A DNA stretch of 64,000 nt from Bacteroidota bacterium (GCA_019136655.1 JAGVTU010000001.1:1-64000), one strand, 5' to 3'; positions 34,688-44,515 are shown, numbered from the stretch's first letter. Notes: generated by a model not told the origin, from the letters alone. Program-made: numbers and translations.

Positions 34688-37282
34688 ATGTTCAGAAGAA
34701 TAATTTTCCTTACTGCTGCAATTCTGTTCTCTTGTTTTGAGAGTATGGCCACCCATAACCGTGCAGGTGAAATAACCTATCAGCAGATAGCTTTACTTAC
34801 TTACAGAGTACAGATTGTAACTTATACTAAAACGAGCAGCCCAGCCGACAGGCCTTTATTGGAAATGAACTGGGGTGATGGTACTAAGGATTCATTGCCA
34901 CGAATAAGTAAAACTACCGTAGGCCCCGACATCAGCAGGTGTTATTATGAAGGTGTTCATACTTTTCCCGGCCCATCAGCTTACACAGTATTTTTCGAAG
35001 ATCCTAACCGCAACGGTGGGGTTGTAAATATTCCCGGTTCGGTGAATGTTCCTTTTTATGTTGAGTCACAAATTATCATCAATCCGCTATTAGGATATAA
35101 CAACTCACCTGTATTGTTGCAACCACCTATTGACAATGGAGCTGTCGGAAAAATATTTATACATAATCCCAATGCTTATGACCCTGATGGCGACAGTCTT
35201 TCTTACGAACTGATAAAATGTAAGGGAAGTGGTGGCCTCGATATTCCCGGATATTTTTATCCTGCTGCTACCAATTCTTTTTCACTCGATGCAGTTACAG
35301 GCGATTTGATTTGGGATGCACCTACCATTCAGGGTGAATTTAATGTCGCATTTCTCATTAACGAATGGCGCAATGGTGTAAACATTGGTTCCGTTGAACG
35401 TGATATGCAAATAGAAATCGGAGTGACCAATGACAATCCTCCTGTGATAAACAACCTGAATGATATTTGTGTTACTGCTGGTGATTTTATATCGTTTCCT
35501 GTTACTGCCGTTGACCCTGATGGCAATATGATTACTCTTTCGGCCACAGGTGCGCCATTGGATACGGCATATACGCCTATAAGCACTGCTTCTTTTCCCG
35601 AAATTACTGATGTCTCTCCTGCCACCGGAACTTTTACATGGCAAACTGAATGTGTGCATGTGCGAAAAGCTCCTTATCAGATTTTGTTTAAAGCACGTGA
35701 TAATGTTACTCCCATCAATCTGGTTGATTTGAAAAGGATGAATATAACAGTAGTAGCACCCGCTCCGCAGAACCTCACTGCTGTGCCAACAGGAAATAAT
35801 TCCATACAACTCAACTGGAACCAAACTACATGTTTTAATGCAACAGGTTATAAAATTTACAGACGTATTGGGTTTTATGGTTACACGCCTTCTCAGTGTG
35901 AAACAGGTGTGCCTGCCTATACCGGCTATACTTTGCTTACTACCATACAGGGAATTTCGAACAACAGTTTTAAAGATGATAACAACGGTACGGGTTTGAT
36001 TCCGGGTAATGACTATTGCTACATGGTAATAGCTTATTTTGATGACGGTGCAGAGAGTTATGCTTCCAATGAAGCCTGTGCTATTCTTATTCAGAATCTT
36101 CCTGTGATGACAAATGTAAGTGTGGTCGCAACAGATCAATCTGCAGGAAGCATTTACCTTGCATGGTCTAAACCAAAAACCATTGACAGCACACAAACTC
36201 CCGGCCCGTTTGAGTATCGCCTGTTGCGCGCACAGGATTTAACAGGAACTTCCTTTACTCAGATTGCAACTTTCAGTGATTTGAATGATACCATTTATAC
36301 AGATACAGGACTGAACACTGCCGATCATGGATGGAACTACAAAGTAGAAATGTATAACCTTACTCCCGGAAATACTTTTAAAATGGGAGAGTCGGTAATG
36401 GCATCAAGTGTTTATCTTACTACAGCAGCAACTGATAACACAGTTCAGCTTTCCTGGCAGGCAATAGTACCCTGGACCAATTCGCAATATGTCATCTGGC
36501 GACAAAACGGTGGCGGCACTTACGCAGTGATTGATACAGTGACTTCCACAACCTATAATGATACAGGCCTTGCCAATGATTCTTTATTTTGTTATAAAGT
36601 AGAAACCATCGGCAGTTATACTTCACCTGCATTTGTAAATCCTATTCTGAATTTTTCAGAAGAGAAATGTGATACTCCTGTTGACAATATTCCACCCTGT
36701 GCAGTCAGTGGATTAGCCATTTCTGCCTCATGCGACCGTGAATCGGTGGACATTAGCTGGAACAAACCTGATTCAGCCTGCGGGAATGATGTGGTAACTT
36801 ATGAGCTGTATTACACCCCAACACATGCTCAGCAACCTTATCTTATTGCAGAGTTACACGACAGGAATATTACTTCATATACACGCGATGTTGCTGACAG
36901 TATTCGTGGGTGTTATTATATAGTAACTGTTGACTCAGTTGGAAACCGAAGTGTTGAAAGTGATATGGTATGTGCTGAAACCTGTCCTGTTTACACCTTG
37001 CCCAATGTGTTTACACCTGACAATGATGGCAAAAATGATTTGTTTGTTCCCTTCCCGTATCGTTTTGTTGACCACATCGAAATGACGGTATATAACCGTT
37101 GGGGAAATAAAGTTTTTGAAACCACAGATAAGGATATCAAATGGAAAGGTACCAAGGATAATGGCTCTGTGAGACTGAGTGACGGAGTTTATTATTACGT
37201 ATGCACGGTTTATGAAATTTACATTGACGGTATCAAAGCCCGCACAATTCATGGTGCAGTTCAACTGATAGGAGGCAAATAA
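34688..37282 (+). CDS. Large surface protein with Fn3-like repeats and T9SS type B sorting domain
   Basis: An 864-residue exported protein. The signal peptide (MFRRIIFLTAAILFSCFESMA) leads into THNRAGEITYQ, a start shared by many gliding-associated surface proteins. Then come beta-sandwich modules: a cadherin/PKD-like region with YDPDGDSLSYELI and VDPDGNMITL (about 130-340), and at least three fibronectin III-like units with typical Trp and Tyr positions (about 350-770). The end is the gliding-associated type B sorting domain: LPNVFTPDNDGKNDLF, VYNRWGNKVFETTD, LSDGVYYYVCTV. Probable role: adhesin or gliding-surface protein exported by T9SS. Its stop overlaps the ribE start by one base, an odd partner for a surface protein. 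Confidence 0.9.
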   Translation: MFRRIIFLTAAILFSCFESMATHNRAGEITYQQIALLTYRVQIVTYTKTSSPADRPLLEMNWGDGTKDSLPRISKTTVGPDISRCYYEGVHTFPGPSAYTVFFEDPNRNGGVVNIPGSVNVPFYVESQIIINPLLGYNNSPVLLQPPIDNGAVGKIFIHNPNAYDPDGDSLSYELIKCKGSGGLDIPGYFYPAATNSFSLDAVTGDLIWDAPTIQGEFNVAFLINEWRNGVNIGSVERDMQIEIGVTNDNPPVINNLNDICVTAGDFISFPVTAVDPDGNMITLSATGAPLDTAYTPISTASFPEITDVSPATGTFTWQTECVHVRKAPYQILFKARDNVTPINLVDLKRMNITVVAPAPQNLTAVPTGNNSIQLNWNQTTCFNATGYKIYRRIGFYGYTPSQCETGVPAYTGYTLLTTIQGISNNSFKDDNNGTGLIPGNDYCYMVIAYFDDGAESYASNEACAILIQNLPVMTNVSVVATDQSAGSIYLAWSKPKTIDSTQTPGPFEYRLLRAQDLTGTSFTQIATFSDLNDTIYTDTGLNTADHGWNYKVEMYNLTPGNTFKMGESVMASSVYLTTAATDNTVQLSWQAIVPWTNSQYVIWRQNGGGTYAVIDTVTSTTYNDTGLANDSLFCYKVETIGSYTSPAFVNPILNFSEEKCDTPVDNIPPCAVSGLAISASCDRESVDISWNKPDSACGNDVVTYELYYTPTHAQQPYLIAELHDRNITSYTRDVADSIRGCYYIVTVDSVGNRSVESDMVCAETCPVYTLPNVFTPDNDGKNDLFVPFPYRFVDHIEMTVYNRWGNKVFETTDKDIKWKGTKDNGSVRLSDGVYYYVCTVYEIYIDGIKARTIHGAVQLIGGK

Positions 37283-37866
37283 TGTTTACCGGAATTGTTG
37301 AAGAAAAAGCAAAAGTGGTTGCCATTACAACAGAGGGAAGCAACAAACATTTCACCATTCAATGCAGTTTCACTCGCGAACTTAAAGTTGACCAGAGCGT
37401 AGCGCATAATGGAGTTTGCCTCACGGTAACAAAAATAAACTTAAGTGACAGCACTTATACAGTTACTGCAGTTGACGAAACTTTGAAACGCACCAATCTG
37501 AACCTCTGGAAAACCGGTGATGAAATAAATGTTGAACGTGGCATGCTGATGAACAGCCGTCTTGACGGGCATATTGTGCAGGGTCATGTTGATGCCACAG
37601 CTATTTGCACAAGAATTGAAGATAAGAATGGAAGCCACCTTTTTGTTTTTGAAAATGACGGCAGCTATAAAAATCTGATGGTAGAGAAAGGTTCTGTTAC
37701 TGTTAACGGAGTTAGTCTTACTGTAGTGGATGTTTCTGATTTTTCATTTTCTGTTGCCATTATTCCATACACCATGCAGCATACAACATTCTGTAATTTG
37801 AAACAGGGCGATACCGTTAATATTGAATTTGATATTATCGGAAAGTATGTTGCAAGACTGATGTAA
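37282..37866 (+). CDS. ribE: Riboflavin synthase alpha subunit
   Basis: Dismutates two 6,7-dimethyl-8-ribityllumazine molecules to riboflavin plus a pyrimidine. It has two tandem lumazine-binding beta-barrels (about 1-95 and 96-190). The opening MFTGIVEEKAKV and the internal repeat pair HNGVCLTVT / VNGVSLTVV are diagnostic; MLMNSRLDGHIVQGHVDA is the domain junction. Length (194) is typical. The ATG shares one base with the stop of the surface protein gene (TAATG), so translation is likely coupled. Confidence 0.95.
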   Translation: MFTGIVEEKAKVVAITTEGSNKHFTIQCSFTRELKVDQSVAHNGVCLTVTKINLSDSTYTVTAVDETLKRTNLNLWKTGDEINVERGMLMNSRLDGHIVQGHVDATAICTRIEDKNGSHLFVFENDGSYKNLMVEKGSVTVNGVSLTVVDVSDFSFSVAIIPYTMQHTTFCNLKQGDTVNIEFDIIGKYVARLM

Positions 37867-38021
37867 GCTCAAGTAAAATTGTTGAGATTAATTTAACCAC
37901 TGATACACTTCTAAAGTTCAGTGCAGACGAAATTTTCATTGACAAATATTAATATATTTGATGTTAATTCAATGTCGACTGACTTCATAAAATAGCAGCA
38001 GTAACCTAAATAAAATGAACA

Positions 38022-38363
38022 ATGATTTCACCTGCAACTAAACTTAAACTGATAAAAATTTCACATAGCATTATTTGGCTGTTTTTTAATGTAGTAATAT
38101 TTTATATGCTATATGCAGTTTTGGTCAATAAAATTGATAAATGGCTTTGGATATGTTATGGACTAATTATAGCTGAAGCTATTATTCTTGTTATCTTTAA
38201 ATTATTTTGTCCTTTGACTGTATTGGCAAGAAGGTACTCCTCATCTGAAAAGGCTAACTTCGACATCTATTTACCTGAATGGTTAGCAAAGCACAATAAG
38301 GTGGTTTACACATCCATTGTTGGAGTGATAACAATTATACTCATCTATCAGTTGCTGAAATAA
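38022..38363 (+). CDS. Small integral membrane protein, unknown function
   Basis: 113 residues with three predicted membrane helices (about 14-34, 42-62 and 93-111). Between helices two and three is a charged loop with LFCPLTVLARRYSSSEKANFDIYLPEWLAKHNK. The CPLT plus aromatic pattern is reminiscent of DUF2784-type membrane proteins, but I cannot confirm the assignment. It stands alone between ribE and purB, with 155 AT-rich bases upstream. Confidence 0.75.
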   Translation: MISPATKLKLIKISHSIIWLFFNVVIFYMLYAVLVNKIDKWLWICYGLIIAEAIILVIFKLFCPLTVLARRYSSSEKANFDIYLPEWLAKHNKVVYTSIVGVITIILIYQLLK

Positions 38364-38403
38364 CAAACACCGCCTAACTGAGCATTACTGATTTCATGAG
38401 ACA

Positions 38404-39747
38404 TCAGGACGGCTGAACGCCTGTATAATTTTGGGGAGTAATTTGAAGCAATTCTTTTTTTACCCTGTCATCCACCTGTAACGTTTGGATAAAGGCATGG
38501 ATTTTCTCCAACGTAATGTGTTCATTCTTGCGGGTGAGTTCCTTCAGTGTTTCATAGGGATTTTTAAACCCTTCGCGTCTGAGAATGGTTTGAATAGCTT
38601 CTGCAATTACTGCTGCATTGTTGTTCAGGTCATCATTCAGCACTTTTTCGTTGGGAGAAATTTTGTTCAGCCCTTTCAGCAATGATTTTAATGCAATAAG
38701 GGTATGTGCAAACGGAACTCCTGTATTTCTGAGAACTGTACTGTCTGTAAGGTCGCGCTGCATACGTGACACAGGAAGTTTTGCAGCTAAAAATTCGAAC
38801 CATGCATTTGCAATTCCAAAGTTTCCTTCTGCATTTTCAAAGTCTATGGGATTCACCTTATGTGGCATCGCTGACGAACCGGTTTCATTGGCAGCAATGG
38901 TTTGCGAAAAATAATTCATGCTGATGTAGGTCCATACATCACGGCACAAATCAATAAGAATGGTGTTGATGCGTTTCAAATTATCGAAAAGAGTTGCTGC
39001 ATTGTCATAAGGCTCTATCTGTGTGGTGCATGCTGTGCGCGACAGTCCCAGTGAACTCACAAAATTATCAGCAAAAGCAGGCCAGTTAATTTCGGGATAA
39101 GCAACATGATGTGCATTAAAATTTCCTGTGGCACCGCCAAATTTAGCACTGTGCAAAACAGCTTTCAGCAAGTCAATCTGATTTTTTAGTCGCTCCGAAA
39201 AAACACGAATTTCTTTTCCAAGCAACGTTGGGCTTGCCGGTTGGCCGTGGGTATGTGCCAGCATGGGTATGTCTTTCCAGTTCAGCGAAAGTGTAATCAG
39301 TTTTTGCTCTACATCTGTAAGTGCAGGCAGCATTACCTCACTAAGGCTGTGTTTGGTGAGCAGCGGCATTGCTGTGTTGTTGATGTCCTGCGAAGTAAGT
39401 CCGAAGTGTACAAACTCTTTTACATCTGAAAGACCCAGATTATCGAGTTTTTCTTTTACAAAATACTCCACTGCTTTAACATCATGGTTGGTTGTTTTCT
39501 CAGCTTTCTTTACCCATTCGGCATCTTCCACAGTGAAGTTACGGTAAATTGCACGCAGCGCATCAAAATGTTTTACATCAATCTTCAGTTGTGGCAATGG
39601 AATCTGTGATAAGGCAATCAAATAACGCACTTCAACTTTTACTCTTTCGCGAATGAGGGCATATTCTGAAAAATATTCTGTCAAAGGTTGGGTAACAGTT
39701 GCATACCGGCCGTCAACCGGAGAAATGGCAAGGAGGCTGTTTGTCAT
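38404..39747 (-). CDS. purB: Adenylosuccinate lyase
   Basis: Fumarase-superfamily lyase acting twice in purine synthesis (SAICAR to AICAR; adenylosuccinate to AMP). Signature SSAMPHKVNPIDFENAEGN is the mobile active-site loop with the catalytic Ser. HTHGQPASPTLLGKE and TSQDINNTAMPLL carry the catalytic His and substrate-binding residues. The start MTNSLLAISPVDGRYATVTQ is the family's usual opening; the longer frame from 39813 would run through a -7 promoter box at 39767-39774 and is rejected. The 447 residues agree with the E. coli-like class. It supplies AICAR to PurH at 2826-4415. Confidence 0.96.
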   Translation of the reverse strand: MTNSLLAISPVDGRYATVTQPLTEYFSEYALIRERVKVEVRYLIALSQIPLPQLKIDVKHFDALRAIYRNFTVEDAEWVKKAEKTTNHDVKAVEYFVKEKLDNLGLSDVKEFVHFGLTSQDINNTAMPLLTKHSLSEVMLPALTDVEQKLITLSLNWKDIPMLAHTHGQPASPTLLGKEIRVFSERLKNQIDLLKAVLHSAKFGGATGNFNAHHVAYPEINWPAFADNFVSSLGLSRTACTTQIEPYDNAATLFDNLKRINTILIDLCRDVWTYISMNYFSQTIAANETGSSAMPHKVNPIDFENAEGNFGIANAWFEFLAAKLPVSRMQRDLTDSTVLRNTGVPFAHTLIALKSLLKGLNKISPNEKVLNDDLNNNAAVIAEAIQTILRREGFKNPYETLKELTRKNEHITLEKIHAFIQTLQVDDRVKKELLQITPQNYTGVQPS

Positions 39748-39766
39748 ATCAATGGGTAATAAACGA

Positions 39767-39774
39767 CAAAAGTA
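39767..39774 (-). promoter_or_regulatory. -7 box (TACTTTTG) for purB
   Basis: Perfect TAnnTTTG on the minus strand, about 20 bases before the purB ATG at 39747. It settles the choice of start codon. Confidence 0.55.
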
Positions 39775-39833
39775 ATCCTTAATTCTCAATTCCTCAGTAT
39801 GCTGTGTAAACATGGTATTACAAGCCGATTTGT

Positions 39834-39841
39834 TATCTTAG
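39834..39841 (+). promoter_or_regulatory. -7-like box (TATCTTAG) for deoC
   Basis: One mismatch to TAnnTTTG, lying 38 bases before the deoC ATG. It is divergent from the purB promoter about 60 bases away. Confidence 0.35.
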
Positions 39842-39879
39842 CACATTGAAAAATTCCGTCAGGGAAAAACATTTTAAGA

Positions 39880-40785
39880 ATGGCAAAGGCAGATTTACAA
39901 TTTCTGAATTACATCACACCGATAGATCAGACAGGTGTAGAAGAAAGAGTTGCGCGACTCAACAAACGAAGTATTAAGAACGAATCAAAAGCGGAAGCAC
40001 TTAGGTTGGCCATCAGCATGATGGACCTTACAACACTGGATGCAAAAGATACTCCCGGCAAGGTGAGGCAACTTTGTGCAAAAGCCATCAGACCTCATGA
40101 AATGGAAGGAATACCATCGGCAGCAGCAGTATGTGTATATGCCAATTTGGTTAGTGTGGCTAAGCAGGCTCTCGAAGGAACTTCGGTTAAAGTAGCTGCT
40201 GTGTCAACAGCATTTCCCAGTGGCATGAGCAACAGAAAGTTTAAACTTGATGAAACCCGTTATGCCGTAGCTGAAGGTGCTGATGAAATTGACATGGTTA
40301 TTTCGAGAGGAGAATTTCTCAGAGGAGAATATGCTTATGTATATGACGAAATTGCTGCAGTGAAAGAAGCCTGCGGCAAAGCACACCTCAAAGTGATTCT
40401 CGAAACGGGAGAATTGTCAACGCTCGACAATGTGCGCAAAGCAAGTGAGCTGGCCATTGCTGCAGGAGCTGATTTCATCAAAACATCTACGGGAAAAGTT
40501 CAGCCTGCTGCAACATTACCTGTTACACTCGTTATGCTTGAATGTATCCGCGATTATTATTACAAAACAGGAATTAAAATAGGGATGAAACCCGCAGGAG
40601 GAATTGCAACTGCAAAACTTGCACTGCAATATCTGGTAATGGTACGCGAAACACTCGGACAAGACTGGCTGAATCCTGACCTGTTCAGGTTTGGAGCAAG
40701 CTCGCTCGCCAATGATTTGCTCATGCAGATTGTAAAACAAATCACAGGAGTTTATCAGGGAGCAGATTATTTTTCAAAAGATTAA
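39880..40785 (+). CDS. deoC: Deoxyribose-phosphate aldolase
   Basis: Class I aldolase that splits 2-deoxyribose-5-phosphate into glyceraldehyde-3-phosphate and acetaldehyde. The Schiff-base lysine is in DFIKTSTGKVQPAATLP and the second essential lysine in IGMKPAGGIATAKLALQYL. Also visible are AVSTAFPSGMSNRKFKLDE and GADEIDMVISRGEFL. The 301 residues match the longer E. coli-like class. It is the catabolic end of the deoxynucleoside salvage route; the nucleoside phosphorylase at 21452-22330 could feed it through a phosphopentomutase not in the window. Confidence 0.94.
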   Translation: MAKADLQFLNYITPIDQTGVEERVARLNKRSIKNESKAEALRLAISMMDLTTLDAKDTPGKVRQLCAKAIRPHEMEGIPSAAAVCVYANLVSVAKQALEGTSVKVAAVSTAFPSGMSNRKFKLDETRYAVAEGADEIDMVISRGEFLRGEYAYVYDEIAAVKEACGKAHLKVILETGELSTLDNVRKASELAIAAGADFIKTSTGKVQPAATLPVTLVMLECIRDYYYKTGIKIGMKPAGGIATAKLALQYLVMVRETLGQDWLNPDLFRFGASSLANDLLMQIVKQITGVYQGADYFSKD

Positions 40786-40816
40786 AACATCCATGTTGTT
40801 GCTTTCAACAAAAAAG

Positions 40817-40824
40817 TAATTTTG
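40817..40824 (+). promoter_or_regulatory. -7 box (TAATTTTG) for pyrH
   Basis: Perfect TAnnTTTG 27 bases before the pyrH ATG; a GTTG lies 15 bases upstream, slightly too near for a standard -33 box. Confidence 0.45.
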
Positions 40825-40851
40825 GCGAAATATTAATCATCACATTCCACA

Positions 40852-41559
40852 ATGAAATACAAACGCATACTCCTTAAACTTAGTGGTGAAGCACTGATGG
40901 GCGACAAAAATTTCGGTATTGACAACAACCGCATCACACAATATGCCGAAGACATCAAGTCAATTGTTGATATAGGTGTGCAGGTAGCCATTGTAATTGG
41001 TGGCGGCAATATTTTCAGAGGGCTTCAGGCTGCTGAAGGTGGTATGGATCGCGTGCAGGGAGATTATATGGGAATGCTTGCTACCGTCATCAACAGCATG
41101 GCCTTGCAAAGTGCACTGGAGCAAAAAGGAATTCATACACGACTGCAGTCAGCAATAAAAATGGAAGCTATTTGCGAACCATTTATCCGCAGAAGAGCAG
41201 TGCGCCATCTCGAAAAAAACAGAGTTGTAATTTTTGGTGCAGGAACTGGAAATCCCTATTTCACTACCGATACTGCTGCATCATTGCGTGCCATCGAAGT
41301 TGAAGCTGATGTTATTCTCAAAGGAACCCGCGTAGATGGTATTTATACGGATGATCCCGAAAAGGTAAAAGATGCAGTTCGTTTCGATACCCTTACTTTT
41401 GACGAAGTGTATGAGAAAGATTTGAAAGTGATGGACATGACTGCATTTACATTGTGTCATGAAAATAAATTACCCATCATTGTTTTTGATATGAATAAAA
41501 AAGGTAACCTGCTTCAGCTTGTTCAGGGCGAAAAAGTAGGTACACTGGTGGATGTTTAA
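40852..41559 (+). CDS. pyrH: UMP kinase
   Basis: Phosphorylates UMP to UDP, an essential step of pyrimidine nucleotide synthesis; allosterically regulated hexamer in most bacteria. Motifs: [67 protein letters not shown] and [15 protein letters not shown]. Length (235) is standard. In many bacteria pyrH sits next to frr and tsf; here neither is adjacent. Confidence 0.97.
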   Translation: MKYKRILLKLSGEALMGDKNFGIDNNRITQYAEDIKSIVDIGVQVAIVIGGGNIFRGLQAAEGGMDRVQGDYMGMLATVINSMALQSALEQKGIHTRLQSAIKMEAICEPFIRRRAVRHLEKNRVVIFGAGTGNPYFTTDTAASLRAIEVEADVILKGTRVDGIYTDDPEKVKDAVRFDTLTFDEVYEKDLKVMDMTAFTLCHENKLPIIVFDMNKKGNLLQLVQGEKVGTLVDV

Positions 41560-41584
41560 ATCCTGAAAATAGAATAAGATTTTA

Positions 41585-42076
41585 TTATTGTTTTGCTTTT
41601 TCAAGCAATTCGTTAACTATTCGAAAAAATTCTTCCTGCTTATGTGTGCCGATGATGTACTGCAGACCATCACGGTCGGTGAGTTTAATGGCTGTTTTTC
41701 CTGAAGTATAGAAGCTGATGGTTCCATTTCGGTGGAGATTATATACAGGGGTGTTTAGAATATAATTGCTGTAAGGAACTTTCTCCACAGAAGCTACAGA
41801 AGCAATATCAATTTTTACTTTACGTGTTGTCCACAACCCGTCAAGTTCAATGGCACTGTCATAAACACGCGTATGAAGGTGTTTGATAAACATAGACAAT
41901 AATGAAAGCACAAGCAATGCAACACCACCGAAGAATAGTAACTCTGCATTTTTCTCACGATCTTCAGTATAATAGTAAGCCACAAAACAAAACAAAGCCA
42001 GCACCAATCCACGCAACATACTGTAATGATTAAGTCCGAGATATTGTTTTTCTTCTAATAAGATATTGCGTGGCAT
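41585..42076 (-). CDS. Membrane protein with PH-like domain, unknown function
   Basis: 163 residues. Two close membrane helices (about 20-36 and 45-63) separated by a short charged loop (YTEDREKNAE) precede a soluble beta-rich part (HTRVYDSAIELDGLWTTRK to IVNELLEKAK) that resembles the bacterial PH-like domains found in YdbT-type proteins. No catalytic motif. It shares strand with the M28 peptidase and begins 20 bases after that gene's stop, so cotranscription is likely. Function unknown. Confidence 0.75.
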   Translation of the reverse strand: MPRNILLEEKQYLGLNHYSMLRGLVLALFCFVAYYYTEDREKNAELLFFGGVALLVLSLLSMFIKHLHTRVYDSAIELDGLWTTRKVKIDIASVASVEKVPYSNYILNTPVYNLHRNGTISFYTSGKTAIKLTDRDGLQYIIGTHKQEEFFRIVNELLEKAKQ

Positions 42077-42096
42077 AAGTTTGCAGGTTAATTGTT

Positions 42097-43776
42097 TCAG
42101 AAAGTAATTTCTCTTTCAATTTCAGTTTTATCGCGAAGCACTTTTACATGAGTGGTTTCGCCTTTTTTAAATTTGCTTAACGCTTTCATATAACTCATCA
42201 TGTCCACCACTTTTATATCACCTAACTGTATCACCACGTCACCTTTTTGTAATCCGGCTTTTGCTGCAGGTTTATCATCAGTCACACCATCAATGCGCAT
42301 ACCTGCACCTTCAAAAGCATAATCAGGAACCACACCCAGTGTAACTTTAAAACGCGGAGCCTCTTCGTTGTTGGCATCATTTGTTTTGGTAAATACAAAC
42401 CGCGGCTGTGAATTGGCTTCAGTTAAAAGTGCAATCATGTAATGCATAATTTTTATCATTCCCGCATAATTGATGAGTGGTTCATCGTCACTGGGCTTGT
42501 GATAATCGGAATGTGTTCCGCTGAAGAAATGCAGCACGGGTATGTTCGACAAATAAAACGAAGTGTGATCTGAAGGTCCAACTCCCGACTCAGTAGTTTT
42601 TATTTTGAGTGAATCAATATGTATTTTTTTCATCAGCTCATTCCACGAAGGTGATGTGCCAACACCATTAATCAGCAATACCTGATCATCTGGTTTCAGT
42701 CTGCCAACCATGTCCATGTTCAGCATGAAGTCAACTTTTTTCAGGTCAATGGTGGGTTCTTTAATAAAATGATTGGAGCCAAGCAGGCCTTTCTCTTCAC
42801 CTGAAAATGCAATGAACAGGAAGTTGTAATTTTTCAGAGAAGAATTTTTGATAATTCTCGCCAGTTCGAGGAGTGCAGCTGTGCCACTTGCATTATCATC
42901 AGCACCATTGTGTATGGCTATTTCTCCGCGATGCAGTGATTCATGCCCTCCATATCCCAGATGATCGTAGTGTGCACCTATTACAATAATAGAATCTTTA
43001 TTGTTGTTGATATAACCTATTACATTATGTCCTGTACGTGTGATTTTTATTATGTCAGTTTGAAGTTTCAAAGAAGCACCATCAACGAGTAATGCAGATT
43101 TATTCTCATTGACAAAAACCACAGGCACGGATGCAGGTGTAATTTTGTTTTCAGATTCTTTGCGTGGATTTTTCAAATCTTTTGAGGAATTATAAAAAAC
43201 AACTGCAACTGCACCTTTGGCAACAGCATCATCAATTCGCTTTCTAATGTCTGAAAATTCAGCCCATTTACTGTGTGGATTATCTGCATCAGGCGTGGCA
43301 TAATCCATTACAAAAATCTTTCCTTTCAGGCTATTCAAATTGGCATAGTCATCCTGTTCAAGTGAAGGTGCAATAATGCCACTGCCTACGTTAATCAAAA
43401 TTCCTTCAGCTTTACCTTCAAGTTGCGAGTAGGGTAGTGGATAATACTCATCTTCAATTTTCAGTTGATTGTCACCAATGCTGAAATGGTTGTTTTTTCC
43501 AAGTTCCGTTCCTGCATTAAACGTGAACGGCTGCAGATATCCATTGATTCCTTTTGGTGCAATACCATAATCTTTGAACACACCTGAAATATATTGATAA
43601 GAGAATTTTTCACCTTCTGTACCAGTTTCGCGTCCTTCAAATTTATCACTGGCAAGAGTTTGAATATGATGCTTTAGAATTTCAGTGGTTTTTAAATCAC
43701 TCTTAGATGATTGAGCAGATAAACTTAATGCAGCAAAAGATAATGCGGCCGTTAAAAATAAATTTCTGATTTTCAT
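42097..43776 (-). CDS. Exported M28 zinc aminopeptidase with PA and PDZ domains
   Basis: 559-residue periplasmic or secreted metallopeptidase. The signal peptide (MKIRNLFLTAALSFAALSLSA) is followed by a helical N-region, a PA-type insert (about 130-220, with VAVVFYNSSKDL), then the M28 catalytic core. There the metal-binding and catalytic residues appear as IVIGAHYDHLGYG, HNGADDNASGTAALLELA, AFSGEEKGLLGS and NMDMVGRL, with the last His in GPSDHTSFYL. The C-terminal 90 residues are a PDZ domain (FEGAGMRIDGVTDDKPAAKAGLQKGDVVIQLGDIKV). Probable role: trimming peptides outside the cytoplasm. No sorting domain, so it is likely periplasmic. A -7 box lies upstream on the minus strand. Confidence 0.93.
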   Translation of the reverse strand: MKIRNLFLTAALSFAALSLSAQSSKSDLKTTEILKHHIQTLASDKFEGRETGTEGEKFSYQYISGVFKDYGIAPKGINGYLQPFTFNAGTELGKNNHFSIGDNQLKIEDEYYPLPYSQLEGKAEGILINVGSGIIAPSLEQDDYANLNSLKGKIFVMDYATPDADNPHSKWAEFSDIRKRIDDAVAKGAVAVVFYNSSKDLKNPRKESENKITPASVPVVFVNENKSALLVDGASLKLQTDIIKITRTGHNVIGYINNNKDSIIVIGAHYDHLGYGGHESLHRGEIAIHNGADDNASGTAALLELARIIKNSSLKNYNFLFIAFSGEEKGLLGSNHFIKEPTIDLKKVDFMLNMDMVGRLKPDDQVLLINGVGTSPSWNELMKKIHIDSLKIKTTESGVGPSDHTSFYLSNIPVLHFFSGTHSDYHKPSDDEPLINYAGMIKIMHYMIALLTEANSQPRFVFTKTNDANNEEAPRFKVTLGVVPDYAFEGAGMRIDGVTDDKPAAKAGLQKGDVVIQLGDIKVVDMMSYMKALSKFKKGETTHVKVLRDKTEIEREITF

Positions 43777-43801
43777 TTCTAATCAATTTTTTTTCAGGTT
43801 G

Positions 43802-43809
43802 CAAAGGTA
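43802..43809 (-). promoter_or_regulatory. -7 box (TACCTTTG) for the M28 peptidase
   Basis: Perfect TAnnTTTG on the minus strand, 25 bases before the ATG at 43776. It is back to back with the gmhA promoter. Confidence 0.5.
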
Positions 43810-43900
43810 TTGTTTATAAGCAATTAACCTGTGAAACTGTTATTTCCTTACAAAAAAATTATAATCCGGTAATTTCAGTCAGCGAACAGTGAGAGAAGTG

Positions 43901-43931
43901 TTTTTGTACGTCAGTCAACCGTGTATATTTG
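43901..43931 (+). promoter_or_regulatory. Complete Bacteroidota promoter for gmhA
   Basis: A TTTTTG box (43901-43906) and a perfect TATATTTG (43924-43931) with 17 bases between them, the canonical -33/-7 arrangement of the Bacteroidota primary sigma factor. It ends 17 bases before the ATG at 43949 and rules out the longer frame starting at 43889. This is the best promoter in the window. Confidence 0.75.
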
Positions 43932-43948
43932 TAACAAAATTCAGCATT

Positions 43949-44515
43949 ATGTCCGATTCCATCCGTCAGCATTTTCAGGAGGCATTGCAAACACTTCAGG
44001 CATTTATGGCCGATGACAAAAACCTGGAAGCCATCAACGCTGCGGGTACACTTATGTCAGCAGCATTACGCAATGGTGGAAAAATTATTTCGTGCGGAAA
44101 TGGTGGCAGCATGTGCGATGCCATGCATTTTGCCGAAGAACTTACAGGCCGCTATCGCAACGACCGCAAACCTTTCGCAGCAATCAGCATTTCTGATCCT
44201 TCTCATATCAGTTGTGTCGGTAATGATTACGGTTACAATTTTATTTTTTCGCGTTATGTAGAAGCTGTGGGAAATAAGGGTGATGTGTTGTTGGCCATCA
44301 GCACCAGTGGCAACTCTCAGAATGTGATTGAAGCAGTACGTTCTGCAAAATCTAAAGGAATGAAAGTAGTAGCGCTCACCGGAAAAGACGGAGGAGTTTT
44401 GAAAAACGAATGTGATGTTGAAATACGTGCACCTCATTCACCTTATGCCGACCGTGCACAGGAAATACATATCAAAGTCATTCATGCATTGATAGATTTT
44501 ATCGAGAAAAATTGA
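43949..44515 (+). CDS. gmhA: Phosphoheptose isomerase
   Basis: SIS-domain isomerase converting sedoheptulose-7-phosphate to D-glycero-D-manno-heptose-7-phosphate, the first step to ADP-heptose and LPS inner core. Typical segments: [30 protein letters not shown] (zinc and sugar binding), [19 protein letters not shown], and the end [23 protein letters not shown] with zinc-binding residues. The 188 residues from the ATG at 43949 are the usual length. The kinase acting next in the pathway is coded at 25094-26092. Confidence 0.95.
   Translation: MSDSIRQHFQEALQTLQAFMADDKNLEAINAAGTLMSAALRNGGKIISCGNGGSMCDAMHFAEELTGRYRNDRKPFAAISISDPSHISCVGNDYGYNFIFSRYVEAVGNKGDVLLAISTSGNSQNVIEAVRSAKSKGMKVVALTGKDGGVLKNECDVEIRAPHSPYADRAQEIHIKVIHALIDFIEKN

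Noticed and set aside
35282..36196. 304-residue minus-strand frame inside the T9SS surface protein gene
   Set aside because: Lies wholly antisense to a convincing gene with signal peptide, Fn3-like units and a sorting domain; its own product is Cys/His-rich with no motif and no start signals.
39880..40785. Altered active site in DeoC (KTSTGKV)
   Set aside because: This form matches the E. coli-like class of DeoC, so it is normal.
43889..43948. N-terminal extension of gmhA
   Set aside because: It runs through a complete -33/-7 promoter and is not part of the family.
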